From NCBI RefSeq assembly GCF_025698545.1, contig NC_068567.1, positions 7,192,001 to 7,256,000 of the forward strand: 64,000 nucleotides of DNA, written 5' to 3'. A program made the position numbers and the translations under genes. The notes under the pieces were generated by a model. The model made no database searches. It saw only the letters and a program-made list of their open reading frames with translations, and was not told the origin of the DNA. How positions within the stretch are numbered: position 1 is the stretch's first letter; the number at the start of each line of letters is the position of its first letter. Shown piece after piece: positions 1 to 13,813 of this stretch. The stretch is from Gossypium raimondii. Lineage: Eukaryota; Streptophyta; Magnoliopsida; Malvales; Malvaceae.

Positions 1-3000
1 GATTAAGTATTTAGTTTGGCAAATCACCTAGTTTTAGGTGATTTTTTGGGCAGAAAGTAAAATTCTTGTAAAAATTTTGTAAGGCACCGAAACAAAACAG
101 AAGCAAATACGAAAGATAACACCAAGTGTTTACTTAAATGCTCTTAATAGTATAAAGGATTACAATTAAGTGAATACGAATGAGGGGAAGACCTTTATTT
201 ATAATTGAGTTTTTCAAAAATCAATGGTATAGATTGAGTTACATTCAACGGTTGAGATTAGAGCTTATTTACAATTGAGAGTCCTAAAGGGTTTAAACTC
301 TATACAATCTTATCCCTTTAGGATTTAAATTATTTACTCACGTAACTCTTGTTTTACTTTCACTTGGCCACCAAAACTTCAAGTAGATAGGTTTCTTCAT
401 GAATTCCATAAGTTAGACCAACTCAAGCGGGTTTAGTAAGTTAACCTCTATAGAATGTTTTGTACGCAATAATCATGAGATTTGATTCGCAACTCGTGAC
501 ACATACCGTTACATTTAAGGAACCCAAACTTAAATAGGCAGCAATTACCAAGAATTTCTAAGTATTAACTTTGAGATTAAAAAAGAAGACCAATTAATAT
601 ATATTAGTTATTGACTTGGTCCAAATATAAACAAGACTCTTGTGGATGTCTAATTCAAGTTGTTGGATTGACTATGCAGTCTAGTCTAGAATTTATGGTA
701 TAAAGATAGAAAGAGACTAATTAAGAAATAATATTAATAAAAAATATAAGTGGAGTATATAATAAGTATCATACAGATTAGTTGATTATTATGTTTATTT
801 AATTTAAATTTTATTATATGCGAGTTCAGTTAAAATATTTTAATTATTAGTCTTATCATATATGTAATAATATGTTTCAATTATAAATATTCGGAAGTAT
901 ATTATTTGAAATTGTAACTATACAAGTAATTGAATAAATTAATTAGAATGAAGGAATAAATCATCAGATCTCCACCCATACATATTAATATTTAAAATAT
1001 ATATATTAAGTAAGACGTGGGTTCGAGAATATTGGAGCGCACTATTCTCCTATTTGTGAATTGAGAAAATGGATATGATCAGAACCTACTACGTATATTA
1101 TCATTAAAAATATACGTTTATGGATTATTGTTTGTTTATTTATTTCTAGAATCTAACTTTCGTATAATAATCTGTAATCAAGAGGAAGAAGTTTTCTCTT
1201 ACAGCCTTCGTTAGTGGGATAATGATGTCAACATTAATCTAGAATCAGAATCATGGCACATGAAGAAAATTATTGTACAACCTAAGATTAGTTTCTTTTA
1301 ATATTTAATTAATTATTTTAAAACAACAAAACAATGAATCCAAACTTGGGTTTCGCAATTCATGGATGAAAATAAATTATATTTTAGAATTAATTATACA
1401 ACTCGATGAAATCACAAGAAATAATATTGAGTATACTGTTAATGAAATTTTTAGACTTGAGTTAAAGATTATAGCAAGTTTAAACCCGGATTTTTTATGG
1501 TAACATCCAACAATTTTACTATCCGAGGTGGAATAAAAAAATATTTTGAAAATCCAAACTACCATTTTAATTAAAAACTGAAATTTTACTAGTTTTACTT
1601 TCTTGCCTTGCTTGCCACGATGGCAAAATCAGTGCAAAAGCATATCATATCATATCATAAGTGGGGTATGATTTTAATTTAATTTTTAATATAATCCCAT
1701 GGCTAAACCAATCATTAAGCTATGAATTTTTTTATTTATGATTGATTGATTTTTGGTAAAACTAACTTACCTTTTTTTTTTTTCAATTCAATGGGAAAAC
1801 CTAATGTTTTAAATATATGAATATAAATATAGGTGTTTTATAGGAGATGATAAAAGGCTACACACTACATTTCCCTCACTAAATACGGTCCATCGTCTAC
1901 ATCTTAGCCATTAATATTATTGCTAAACTCATTTAATTAAATAAATAGATAAATAAAAGAAGAGAATAAAACATATATATAAAAGGATATGTTTGGGTAA
2001 AGATCAATCATCAATTAATACCATCATTAATACACTTCAACCTCTCCATGTAAGCTGGATTATAATTGAGGTACATTCAGTTCTGAAAAAAAAAATTATG
2101 AATTTGTACTGTGCTAATATGATTTAAGTTTACATACGTTAATACAAGTCCCAGCAAGAGAGAGAATAAGAATGAAAAAATGGTGGTGCAATGAAAACCG
2201 GTTTACCTAAACAAATGTGGAAGCCAAGAGGAAGGCAAGGAAGAAGGAAAGATAACAAAAGAGATTGAGAGTTAGTAAATGCTTAGGGTTGTTGAATGGC
2301 TCAAGATCCCTATTTCATCGTTCTACATGGTATTTATAGGGAGGGAGGTCTAGTGCTCAATGATGTCATGTCATTGACAAATCTGGGACATGGTGGTCGT
2401 GTGGTTGGCCAGGTGGCGGGGCCATTGTACATGAGTTTTCGTCAAGTGTGGTATAGTTCTAATATAGTATGAGGTTGTTACGCCTAGTAGTCACCTCTTG
2501 AAGTGAGTGCGTTCTCACCAAAAGGCGGGGATGGGGTCCTGGGCTATGTAAGGTGGTAGACCAACTTGGCATTCCTTGGTGGAGAGCTAAGGCTATGTTT
2601 GGATTAATAAATAAAAATTCGACAAAAAAACAGAACAGTTTTATGGTTAAAATGTACATGTAGTCCTTATACTTTTTTAGCATAGAGGTTAAAAGGAATT
2701 AAATTAAATTTATTAATATTTAATCAAAGAGGCCAAGGCTGCCTAGTGCCTATGTCCCTAACTAGGCCCTGTATTTTATTTTTGGGTAAATGTTGATCCG
2801 TAAGTGATAAATTTTCGTAAAAAATAATACATTAAATGCAAATTTTATTTAATTAATACCTAAAAAACCAACTTTTTTTTTATAAAAAAAACTATTATTA
2901 TTCAAAAGCTTTGACCTTTTGACCAGGTCATGGCGTTAGCGTCTCAGAATTCAAATGGGTTGTATAATTTTAGATTAGACTTTTTGGAGCCAATGGTCAA

Positions 3001-4030
3001 CAATAACGCAACATTAATTAACTTCATTGTCTTTTGCCCGGTCGGTGTTCGATGTATCCTAGAGTCTGATTCCCTAACCAAGCGCCCAAACTTGTCCGTC
3101 ATTCTCACGCTCCTTCCTCCGTGATCCCTTTTCACAATCCCATGCACGTGAAATCAGTACCTGTTTTCAGTTTTCACACAGACATTTTGCGATTGGAAAA
3201 TTTCCAGTTTTCCTTTTCTCTTTTTCGTTTCTCTGATATAATAAAATCAATTAATTTACAACATAATATTAAAATAATAAAAAAATCTGATCTGGAATTT
3301 GTTCTTAAAAAATCCCCGTAAGTGTTTCACAATGTGAAGAATTTATTTGCAGGAAAAGGAAAAACTTATTTATTTAACTTAATTTTCTCTCAAATTAAAT
3401 AAATTTTAATCAAATAGAAAATGAATGAAAGTTGAAGTAGTCGTAGTTGTTTGTCGACGGCATTAGCTTGCCGGGAAAGAGGTGGGCGAGTAATTATGTG
3501 GAGCTGACGTATATATTGTGTCAGCATTTACAACGCGCTTATTTTTATTTTTATTATTTCAAGTACAAATTACTTTATTGGAAAATGCCAAAATTTGAAA
3601 TTAAAAAAATGCCAAACGGACGTTTCTTTTTATTTATATATTATTGAAAATTTGAGAATAGTAATAATCAACTAAAGCGCCCTTATGCTCTTCTTTTGTT
3701 GAATAAAAAAATAAAAGATAATGAAAACTAATTTTTTAAATAAATAATTTAGATTATTAAAAATATATTAAATAATTATTAATTAGTCCCGATTATGGTA
3801 GTATAGTATAGTATATAGGAGTCTATAAATATTATGTTGCACATGGAGGCTTAAGAGTGGAAAAGTTTCATAGATTTATCTTTTCCTCTTGTCTTTCTAG
3901 GAAATTATTCTCAAATGAGTCAACAAAATGTTTAGATGATAAATTTACAAATGGGTAAATTAAAACTAGATTATCAAAGAGAACAAATTAACTCAGTTTT
4001 TAATTTAAAATAATTAAAAATCAAGTTATA
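1..4030. other. Gene-poor AT-rich intergenic region
   Basis: No open frame here resembles a known protein. The stretch is AT-rich with short homopolymers. About 2160-2600 is less AT-rich. Read on the minus strand it contains a TATA-like CTATAAATACC near 2329-2339 followed by a CT-rich leader, which could be the promoter part of an old LTR, but no partner repeat or coding part is visible. W-box-like TTGACC motifs occur at 2911-2916 and 2919-2924, with the reverse form at 2995-3000. Confidence 0.5.
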
Positions 4031-4059
4031 GGCCTAGGCCTATAATGGTTATAAATGTG

Positions 4060-5362
4060 CTTCTCCCCCCTTGCAAATCGAGTTCGAGCCGCTTAAATTT
4101 CCCCTATTCAGCAATTACCGGATACCATTACTCGAAGTCGATGCTCTCACCTTTGGAGGTCTCTTTCTAGGGTATGACCCTTGTTTCGTGAGAACTTAGC
4201 CTGGTCAGTAGGAAATGACACTGGTATTCGTTGTTTGAAAGATTCTTGGATTCTGACAATAGGTCCTTTAATAACGCAAAGTCCTGCTCATGCTAATCTG
4301 GATTTGGATTGCACTCTTAGCAAATTGGTTATGCCAGATGGAGTTTGATATCTTGACATGTTTCGTGTCTGGTTGTCAAAGGATGTGGTTAAGCAAATAG
4401 GGGCTGCAGAGAGTTAGATTTTTCCTTTGGTTAACGTCTAAGAAAAGACTTCTAACTAATGCGAAGCGTACTCGACGGGGAATTGGACATAGTAGTTCTT
4501 GCCCTCTTGGTGGCCACGAAACAGAGGATACTCTTCATGTGCTTCGGAATTATTCGGCAACAAAGGAAGTTTGAACTCATATTGTCCCAATTGATCAACA
4601 GCACATATTTTTCTCTTGGACTCTTCAAGATTGGTTGGCTTCTAACCTTTATTTTCACACGAGGGGTTATTTGGTCTTGTCTTTTTGGATTAATTATTTG
4701 GCGCATCTGGAAGAATAAGAATAACTTCCAAAATATTACATGGTCAACACTTGAGATTGTCAAAGCTTCTTTTAGTTGGGCTCAGTAGTATGAGTTAAGC
4801 CATAATGGATACCTGTACAATTCCATACTTCTGGTTCTTGAGCACCCTAGTAGGTACGTGGCTACACTTATTCACTGATGGTGCAGTGGCTAGAGATACT
4901 GGAAGTGCTTCTACTGGTGGTGTGTTGTGTGACCAGCTTGGAAATCAGATCTTGGGGTTCAATCACTATTTGGAGAGATGCACACCTTTTGAGGCTGAGC
5001 TATGGGGTATTTTAGATAGTTTACTCCTTCTGCTAAGTAAAGATTTTAAACGGGCCACGATTCAGACTGATAATCCGAAGGTGGTCAGGGCCTTACAAGA
5101 TAATGGGATGGAGGATTCAGGAATCAATGTGATTAGGAGGGTCTAACGGATTCTGAGATCTGAAGAACAGTGGTGGATTAGGTATGTTCCTAGAGAAGTC
5201 AATATAGTTGCTGATCGGTTGGCTAAATTGAGTTTGGTGTGAAAGACAAGTCTACAGGTTTTCGATGATGCTTCCAATGAAGTTTTTGGGATTCTACAAC
5301 AAGACAAAGCCAATAGTGCTTTTGATCAATTTAATTTAATATTATCACAAAAAAAACTAAAA
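4060..5362 (+). mobile_element. LINE (plant L1-type) 3' fragment, decayed
   Basis: Three coding remnants of a non-LTR retrotransposon lie in order. First is a segment near 4150-4260 that reads like the post-reverse-transcriptase region (WRSLSRVW ... GNDTGIRCLKDSW). Next is a zinc-binding RT-associated region near 4440-4600 (LLTNAKR ... EDTLHVLRN). Last is an RNase H domain near 4860-5240 (FTDGAVA ... GFNHYLERC ... EAELWGILD ... QTDN ... VPREVNIVADRLAKLS). Frames are interrupted several times, including in-frame stops near 4419 and 5144, so it is dead. It ends at a short A-run near 5351, as plant L1 elements do. A second relative lies at 38030-38995. The 5' half (endonuclease and most of the RT) is absent, consistent with 5' truncation at insertion. 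Confidence 0.8.
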
Positions 5363-6060
5363 ATATTTATGATGGAATTTGGAATTTTAATGTTAGGGTT
5401 AACGTTAACTAATCACTGATTAAAATTTATATTAAATGGTTGGCCGAAAATAGAAAAAGAGAGTCACATAAGTTTAGTTATAAAATGGTGAGACAGAAGT
5501 TGTTTCTAACATAATGAAATACTACTTATGTGAACTTACAGATTGACATGAAAATTAACTTGCAAATAATTCAAATACATCACACAAATGTGAAAAACAC
5601 ATGTGTATAATATATGATATTATAATGCAAACATTAGTAATCTTTGTAAAAATTATATGAATAAACTTAAAAGAAATGCTAATTATAAGGATTATTATCT
5701 TATACACTACAAGCGAGTGTAGGATGATGTCATTTTGTTTTTAGGATGTAATAAAACAAGGAAAATTATTTGATACACTGCCTATTGAAATTTTACAGGG
5801 TTAGGGGTTAGCAAGTGCACTACAAATATATAGTAAAATATTAAAAAATAAACATGCATGCCAAATATTTACCCATACAATAATGATTAAATAATTAAGA
5901 ATGACACTTGACATTATTTTAAATCTGTATAATTAAGAGAATAATTATTTTAAATGTACTAATATTATATATCAACTCACCCGATTTGGATAAACGCCTG
6001 ATTAGCTTAATTAATTTTTGAAAAAATTTAAAAAGTTAAAAAGCAGAACCGCGAAAAGAG
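5363..6060. other. AT-rich spacer upstream of WRKY48-like gene
   Basis: No gene, RNA or repeat recognised. The stretch probably holds distal promoter DNA of the WRKY gene. Confidence 0.4.
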
Positions 6061-6081
6061 ACGGGCCCCGTCCACACACAT

Positions 6082-6110
6082 AACCGGTTAAACCGGTTAG
6101 GAATACGCGT
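6082..6110. promoter_or_regulatory. Tandem AACCGGTT palindromes plus CGCG-box
   Basis: Two perfect 8-bp palindromes AACCGGTT sit at 6082-6089 and 6091-6098, nine bases apart start to start. ACGCGT follows at 6105-6110 and matches the CGCG core bound by plant CAMTA calmodulin-binding factors. They are about 290-315 bp upstream of the WRKY start codon, in a locally GC-richer stretch likely to be the proximal promoter. Function is inferred from motif and position only. Confidence 0.35.
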
Positions 6111-6381
6111 ACGCAAAAGTGGACCCAAAAAAGAAGAGAGGGCGGTCCAAAAGCAATAAATGCCCTCCCAATACCCCGCTCTTTAAAATCGACACGTACC
6201 GTATTCATAATTAACCGGCAAATGGCGGTCACCTTCTTCCCAAAAATTCCAAGCTGTTATCCAAATTATTAACCCAAAAATCCATTCACATTTCACACTT
6301 GAAAAGAAACACACCCCCCCAATACAATACTCCCCCCACCATTTCCTCCCTAGTTTTGTTCAATAAAAAAGGAAACAGAAT

Positions 6382-6387
6382 ATGTGA
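6382..6387 (+). promoter_or_regulatory. Minimal start-stop uORF (ATGTGA) before WRKY48-like ATG
   Basis: An ATG directly followed by TGA lies 8 bases before the main ATG at 6396, in a different frame. Minimal AUG-stop uORFs are known to modulate translation in plants, for example AUGUAA in Arabidopsis NIP5;1. Whether this one lies in the mature 5'UTR depends on the transcription start, which I cannot see. Confidence 0.45.
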
Positions 6388-6395
6388 ATAGTTTT

Positions 6396-7750
6396 ATGGA
6401 GAAGAAGAACGAGAATAATCCCATGGCGAATATGAGATTTTCCGATGAGATTCCGTCAGTCTTTGGTGGTGGTGGTGGTGGGAGCATCTTTGACATGGCA
6501 GGAACATCATGTGAAGGCAGTGGTGGAGATAAGTGGGGGTCATTGGGTTTCATGGATTTGCTAGGTATCCATCAAGATTTTGTTGCTCCTTCTTTATTCG
6601 ATTCTTTTCAGCCTTCGATTCTTCCACCATCCTCACCTCCATTACCAGTGTTTCACCACCATGATGATGATATATTACACGAACCCCACACTGACTCTAA
6701 GCAGCAGCACCTCAATCATCAGGCTGGTCTTTTGTCGCCGGCTTCCACCGTGCCGGAATCTTCCGAGGTCTTGAACAACCCCGCGACGCCAAACTCTTCT
6801 TCCATCTCTTCTTCTTCCAATGAATTAGCTGCAAATGATGAGCAAACCAAAGCTGAGGATGATGAAGACAAGACAAAGAAACCGTAAGCTTTTTCATCTT
6901 TTTTTAAGCTATGGGTTTCATCATGACTTACATACATACATCATGTATATGCATATACATATACATATTTGTAAGTGGTGGTTTTTTAAGTAAAGTTTGA
7001 TGGGGTTTAGGTTGAAACCCAAAAAGAAGAATCCAAAAAGGCAAAGGGAACCCAGATTTGCCTTCATGACCAAGAGTGATATTGATCACTTAGATGATGG
7101 CTATAGATGGAGAAAATATGGGCAAAAAGCTGTGAAAAACAGCCCTTATCCCAGGTATATATATCAAATTTGTTTTTCTTTTTTAAATTAGTATATCAAT
7201 TTTGAATATGTTCCTTGCATACCAAGAATTCAAAATTTCATAAAGAAAAAAAGTACTTTTGAATTAACTTTTTTAATTGTGGGGTTCTAATGTATGATTG
7301 AAAAACAGGAGCTACTATCGTTGCACTACGGCAGGATGTGGGGTGAAGAAGAGAGTCGAGAGGTCGTCCGACGATCCGACCATCGTCGTCACGACGTACG
7401 AAGGCCAGCATACGCATCCATGTCCGATAATGCCTCGAGGGGCCATCGGAATCGCACCGGACTCCGCCGCTTTCGGTGCTCCATCTTTCATTATTCCTCA
7501 ACCTATGTACTTAAACCATCAACAGCAGCAGCAACAACAATTACAACCCTATATATATAACTCAACCCCTTCTTTGAACATCACCACAGCTAGCTCAAAC
7601 ATAATCCATCCCCCGTTCCCTGGTTTTCTTCAAGAGAAACCACGATTCAGTAACCCAAATCCTTCAGCTTTATCACATAGAGACCATGGGCTTCTTCAGG
7701 ATATTGTTCCCTCACCGATGAGGACAGAAGCAAAGGAAGAAGATCAGTAG
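6396..7750 (+). CDS. WRKY48: WRKY transcription factor, group IIc, WRKY48-like
   Basis: DNA-binding transcription factor of the nucleus that recognises W-boxes (TTGAC). The model has three exons: 6396-6883, 7011-7154 and 7309-7750, giving 357 residues. Introns are GT-AG, and the second sits at the conserved WRKY position after PYPR. The WRKY domain covers about residues 191-248, with WRKYGQK at 196-202 and a C-X4-C-X23-H-X1-H zinc finger (C216, C221, H245, H247), which places it in group IIc. Orthology to Arabidopsis WRKY48 rests on remembered similarity outside the domain: the start (MEKKN), ESSEVLNN with the following Ser-rich run, and the C-terminal [13 protein letters not shown] chose the ATG at 6396 because the frame upstream opens only with GTG. 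Low-complexity Gly, Ser and Gln runs flank the domain. Arabidopsis WRKY48 is a stress- and pathogen-inducible activator that represses basal defence. The same role here is inferred. Confidence 0.93.
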
Positions 7751-10310
7751 GAAAAAAAAAGGGTTTTTAATTATGTGTTTACTACTGGTATGTCGTTTTT
7801 CTAACCAACTCATCATCAAGAAAGAACCCCCACTTTTCACCATTTTTATGTCGCTTAATTATATGTTAATTATCTCTGTACAATTATTAGATCACTAGTG
7901 CTTTTTAGGAGTAGTTTTTTGTACTATTGGTTTTTCTTGTGGCTATTCTTTGTATTTAGGGAGTATTCAATCATATGGAGATATATTGTGTTTCTTTTAC
8001 TTTTTTGCTTTCTTATAGCTTCAATGTGTGCACCCATGCATATATGATCATCACATATAGATTATTATTAAGCTAGAGAGAGAAAGACTTTAGGGTTAGG
8101 GTTTTTCTTGATGAGAAAAGTAGTTATAATTACTTATAGTTCCTTTTTGTATGGGGACATATCAAATTGTTCAACTTTATGGGGAAAGAAAGGGGGCATT
8201 TCTACAATAATCAAGATGAGAAATCGACCCTAAAGGTAGGAGATGGTAGGGCAATGAAATTGAACAGATAATGTGTTTTGAAAAGTTTATTATTATGATT
8301 AGTAGACTCCAACTTTGATATTTTTCAGAGTGTTAATGACTACTACTCTAGTAACTAAGCCAACCCATATCGGGTATTCGGGTGTAATATAGCAGGTATT
8401 GGAGTACATACAATGCATGGAGGGTTCAAAGACATGAATACAACAGTATAACTTTTAACCATTCCTCCACCATTAATTAGCTTTTTGGATCTTCCTTTTT
8501 AAGCTAATTAACAGGGAAGAGATGGAGGGTCAATAAATGATGGAATATGAACAACTTAGCAAGGAAATGGATAGTGCTATAATCTCTAGATATTACAAGG
8601 AATGGCGAGAGATTTTTCCCATATATCACTGTCTCAGCAATATTAAGCTCTAGGAACAAGGTACAGTACTCCTCAACATGCTAAGCTACTTATATATATG
8701 TATATATATGTGTGTGTGGTCATACGTATAAAGATATTGTATTTAAAGCAGAGTTATGAAGAAAGTTAAACTTTCGGAATACAAATAGCAATAGCTCATA
8801 TATATAATATAGGGCAATATTCAGTTTGCATGCATACCTTTGGATTTCATTTAAAAGAATATTTCATACCCACCATAAGCTTATATTCTTTTGTTGAAAT
8901 TATATATGCACTAGCATTATATATACATATATGTATATGTGAGTGTAATGTATGTATGTTTACATGTGTATCATTGCATATTTGCATTATATACATAATT
9001 TATAACATCAGTTTTGAATTAAATCACGGAATAACTCTTAATTGTTATTCTTTATCAAATAATCTTATTATCATTACACTCGTGAAAGATTAAATTGATT
9101 AGTTCAAGTTGTGTGAATAAAAATAATAATTTGGTCTGTTAGAGCATATTGTGGAAACATGTATTATATTCATCATGTAAGAATAAAGATAAGGTACGTG
9201 AAAGAATGATTAAACTTTTTCTTTCAAAATTGTCTTATCAGTATCTTTTATTTAACGTCTTCAAATGTGGGATCCTTTTGGAAGATTTTTGCACATAACA
9301 GCTGGATTGAAATGTTGTACACTTATATATATATATATATATATCATTTCTGCTTTGCATATACGTATATTTCAAGCTTTTTAGAAATGCTTTGCATATT
9401 GATACGTGTATGCACTTTACATATAATACGTAAAGAAGTAGTATAATTAAATTTAGAATTATCACTTTAAAGCACTTTATGGAAAATATATACGGGTAAA
9501 CTATGAAGATAAAAATTGTTTAAGAATCAAACTCAAGACTTATGTTAACCGGAAATTTTAATATGAGTCCTTTACTTTTATTGTCATGATTCAACATGTT
9601 TGAAATTTAAATGTTTTTTCAAAACATGTGATTTAAAGAAGTAGAAAACATAAGATATGAAATGGAAAGTCTTTGGGCATATATAAATAATACATTGCGC
9701 ATGCATACTTGTCATAGAAAGTAATGGTGAAATGATATATATGAGAGGAATTCAAGTTGTACATAAAATTTTCAAACTTTAAAGGTAATATTTTAAAAGT
9801 ACGATAAATAAATCAGATCAATTCGAGCAATTATAATAATAAATTATTTTATAGAAATGTATAAAGTGTGAATTGTATGATGGTGCTTGGAAAGAAGATG
9901 TATATGTAGAATGTAAACATAGGTTGGTCACTAGTTTACTCAAACGTCACAAGGAAGAAGAGATAGGATTCTTGCCTCGTGCTAATGAACATTTCCTCTA
10001 TTGGTGGGCTAAATAGGGTTTGCTCAAACATTGCTGGAAAGTTAAAAAGATAGAAAGCTTGGTTGTTTCCTTAGAAAAACAAAAAGTTCTATCTTCTTAT
10101 CCCAAATTTTCTGATGTAACAACTGTCATTAATCAAATTAGAAAGTAATGAAGCTAAAAGAGACATCAGTCTATATCCATGAGAAACGAAATAGCAGATG
10201 TTGTGATTCGAATTTTTATTTTATTAAATATAAGATAATCTTGTACAACTTTAACATCGAATGACTGCATAAATTTTTTAAAATTTGATTTTTTAATAAT
10301 TTAAAATTTT
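7751..10310. other. Intergenic region downstream of WRKY48-like gene
   Basis: AT-rich, with TA/GT-rich low-complexity tracts near 8690-8715 and 8920-8950 and a TA microsatellite at 9324-9344. No convincing coding potential. The first 300 bases are probably the WRKY 3'UTR. Confidence 0.4.
9324..9344. repeat. (TA)n microsatellite
   Basis: Uninterrupted TA dinucleotide run of about 10 units. Confidence 0.9.
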
Positions 10311-10319
10311 GTTATTGAA

Positions 10320-10765
10320 AGGTATAATCCCAAATTTAATCTTTTAGTTAGTTATATTTTTTATTATCAATTTTACCTTTTAATTTTATTAAAAAAGTTG
10401 AATTTGACCATCAACATTCCGAAAGAGTTGAATTGTTTTTTTAACGAAATCTTGACTAAAACGTTAAATTTTTAAACATGAAAAATCGCATGTACTTCAT
10501 TCTAATTTTTTAATTTTATGAGGTTTTATAATTTTAAAATTATTTATTGACATGACATGCAAGACAAAGAGTGACATGTTAATATGAAAGTACATATGGG
10601 CTATCCTGCAGGTTGTCACACTAACATCATTAAAATATTAATGTTTTAGTCCGCATTCCTGTTAAAAAAAGCGATCTGACTTTTTAAATGTTAATGATCA
10701 AATTTAACTAATAAAAACCAAATTGATGAAACTATAAACAGTGAAGGCTAAATTTAATATAATAA
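10320..10765. mobile_element. MITE-like element with long imperfect terminal inverted repeats
   Basis: The left end (about 10320-10480) and the reverse complement of the right end (about 10630-10765) align imperfectly over more than 100 bases. Shared parts include AAATTTAATC, TATTTTTTATTATCAATTT, TTGACCATCAACATT and GACTAAAACGTTAA-like blocks. There is no coding capacity. Long TIRs suggest a Mutator-like non-autonomous element. Exact ends and target duplication are not resolved. Confidence 0.5.
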
Positions 10766-11739
10766 TATATTTGAGAAAGAATATTGGAATTACATAAAAA
10801 AGAAGAAGGTATATTAATAGGAGTAGAGACATAAGTATAAGGGGTGTATGATTGTAGATGAGGTTCAACATCACATCTTGTCATCCCATTGTAAAAGAAA
10901 TTAATAATTGAGAATTTGAGAGAATAAATTTGAGTTGTCTTTTTGAATTTTGAGCACTTAGATGCTATCTTGAGTTGTATGGGATCAAAATTATAGGTCT
11001 TTTTACTCTCCTACCCCCAAAAATATTATCTCTCTTACAACAAAAAAGAGTTTAAATTTTAATAATATATGTGTTTCGAGTTGTATGTATTTTTCTGATC
11101 TGGGGTTCGAGATGCATGATTCAATGTTCAAATTTCGAGGTTCAGGGTAAAAAATTATTAAAATTATGTGTCAATGACATGAAAAAAATGATTGAAATGT
11201 CATTGAATGATTAGAAAAGAGACCATGGATGATGTGGTGGGATGGATCCATAAAATAATTTCTCCCCCGTCCCCTTTTCTCTTGTATAAAAAAGTATAAT
11301 CTGGCAAAAAGTATGAACCTTAACATTCTGCTTATATTTGTAAATAATTAATTAATTTTATTTAAATCGTTTTAATTTTTTAGAAATATGTTACTTTTAT
11401 TAATATTTAGAAATTTTATATTTTTAAAATTAGATTTTATTTTATTGAAATTTTAAGTATAAAAAATTAATATATTTTTAATATCTATATTATAATATTA
11501 TATAATATATAAAAAATAAACCAAGCTTTTGACTTTAAATATCAAAACTTGATTTCAGCCTATATTTTCAACAGGTTTATTGAAATGAGTTGGGCTTTAT
11601 CCTTTAGGTGTTTTACAAAATCAATAAAGATGCGACCAAGACTCACAATTTATCTGGGTTACATTGTCTTATAGCCAACCTACTCTTTTACTGAGCAGAT
11701 GCTTATGTTTTGGGATCTGAGCCCATTACATTTGGGTTT

Positions 11740-12232
11740 AGACCTATTAGGGTCTACCTGTCTGCTCGAAATTTAGGAGAGTTCGGACAAAAATATTACG
11801 CTCGAAAATGAGCTTGGGTAAAAAAAGTAGGCACTTTAAAATATGGGTTGGGCTCGGATTTAAACATTCAAAGCCTGAGCCCGACCCATTTTAAGTTTAT
11901 AATACTTTATATTATGTTATTTTTATATATTATGTAATTTAAAATACATTGAAAATAAAATTATACTAAATATATAATACTACTCTAATGTAAACATTAA
12001 AATAATGTTGGGATGACTATATAAAAAATTTCAATACATAAAAATTGTATAAAATTGTTAAATATTAAAATAAAATAAAATATTTTTAAAAAAAATTAAA
12101 ACAATATAGGCGGGCCTAAAATGAGTTTGGATTAAATTTTTTTACAAATATGGGCAAATTTGCCGAGTTTGAGCAAATATAAAATATATTAATATCATAC
12201 TTAGACCCAACCCAACTCGGTCCATGAGCACT
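11740..12232 (+). mobile_element. Non-autonomous TIR-like repeat family, copy 1
   Basis: About 490 bp with GC-rich edges (GGGCTCGG, GAGCCCGACCCA, and a CCATGAGCAC-like end) around a very AT-rich core containing ACTAAATATATAATACTACT. Related copies occur at 48600-49130, 54655-55010 and, reversed, 62574-63231. No open frame. The best-preserved ends, seen in the 62574 copy, read TGTTCATGGG and CCCATGAACA. Confidence 0.6.
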
Positions 12233-12568
12233 AGTGAGAGTTAAATAACATTAACATTTCAACTAAAACTTCATTTGAATCGTATATGAATTTTTAATAA
12301 AAAAAAATTTTAACCAACATCATAGATGTACTATAATCTACAGCAGCTTGCCCTTAGAGCTTCTCTTTAATACTTGAAAAAGCTTTCAATCTGCAGCAGC
12401 ACATGGCGTTAGGTATTATATTGTTACTCTCATGACGAAATACACCAAAAACTTGACCTCTTCCATTGCTTGACTGCTTCTTCCTTCACGTTTAAACCAC
12501 CCCCTTTGCCTCAATTCATATATATATGATCTTTAAGTTGCAGTTTGTAAGTAGTAAAGAGTAGAAAG

Positions 12569-13813
<1,245 letters not shown>

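Noticed and set aside
2160-2600. Complete LTR element on the minus strand
   Set aside because: A TATA-like box and leader-like text are present, but no ends, target duplication or partner LTR could be found.
4452-4763. 103-codon frame antisense to the LINE remnant
   Set aside because: Overlaps the zinc-binding region of the LINE on the opposite strand and has no recognisable domain.
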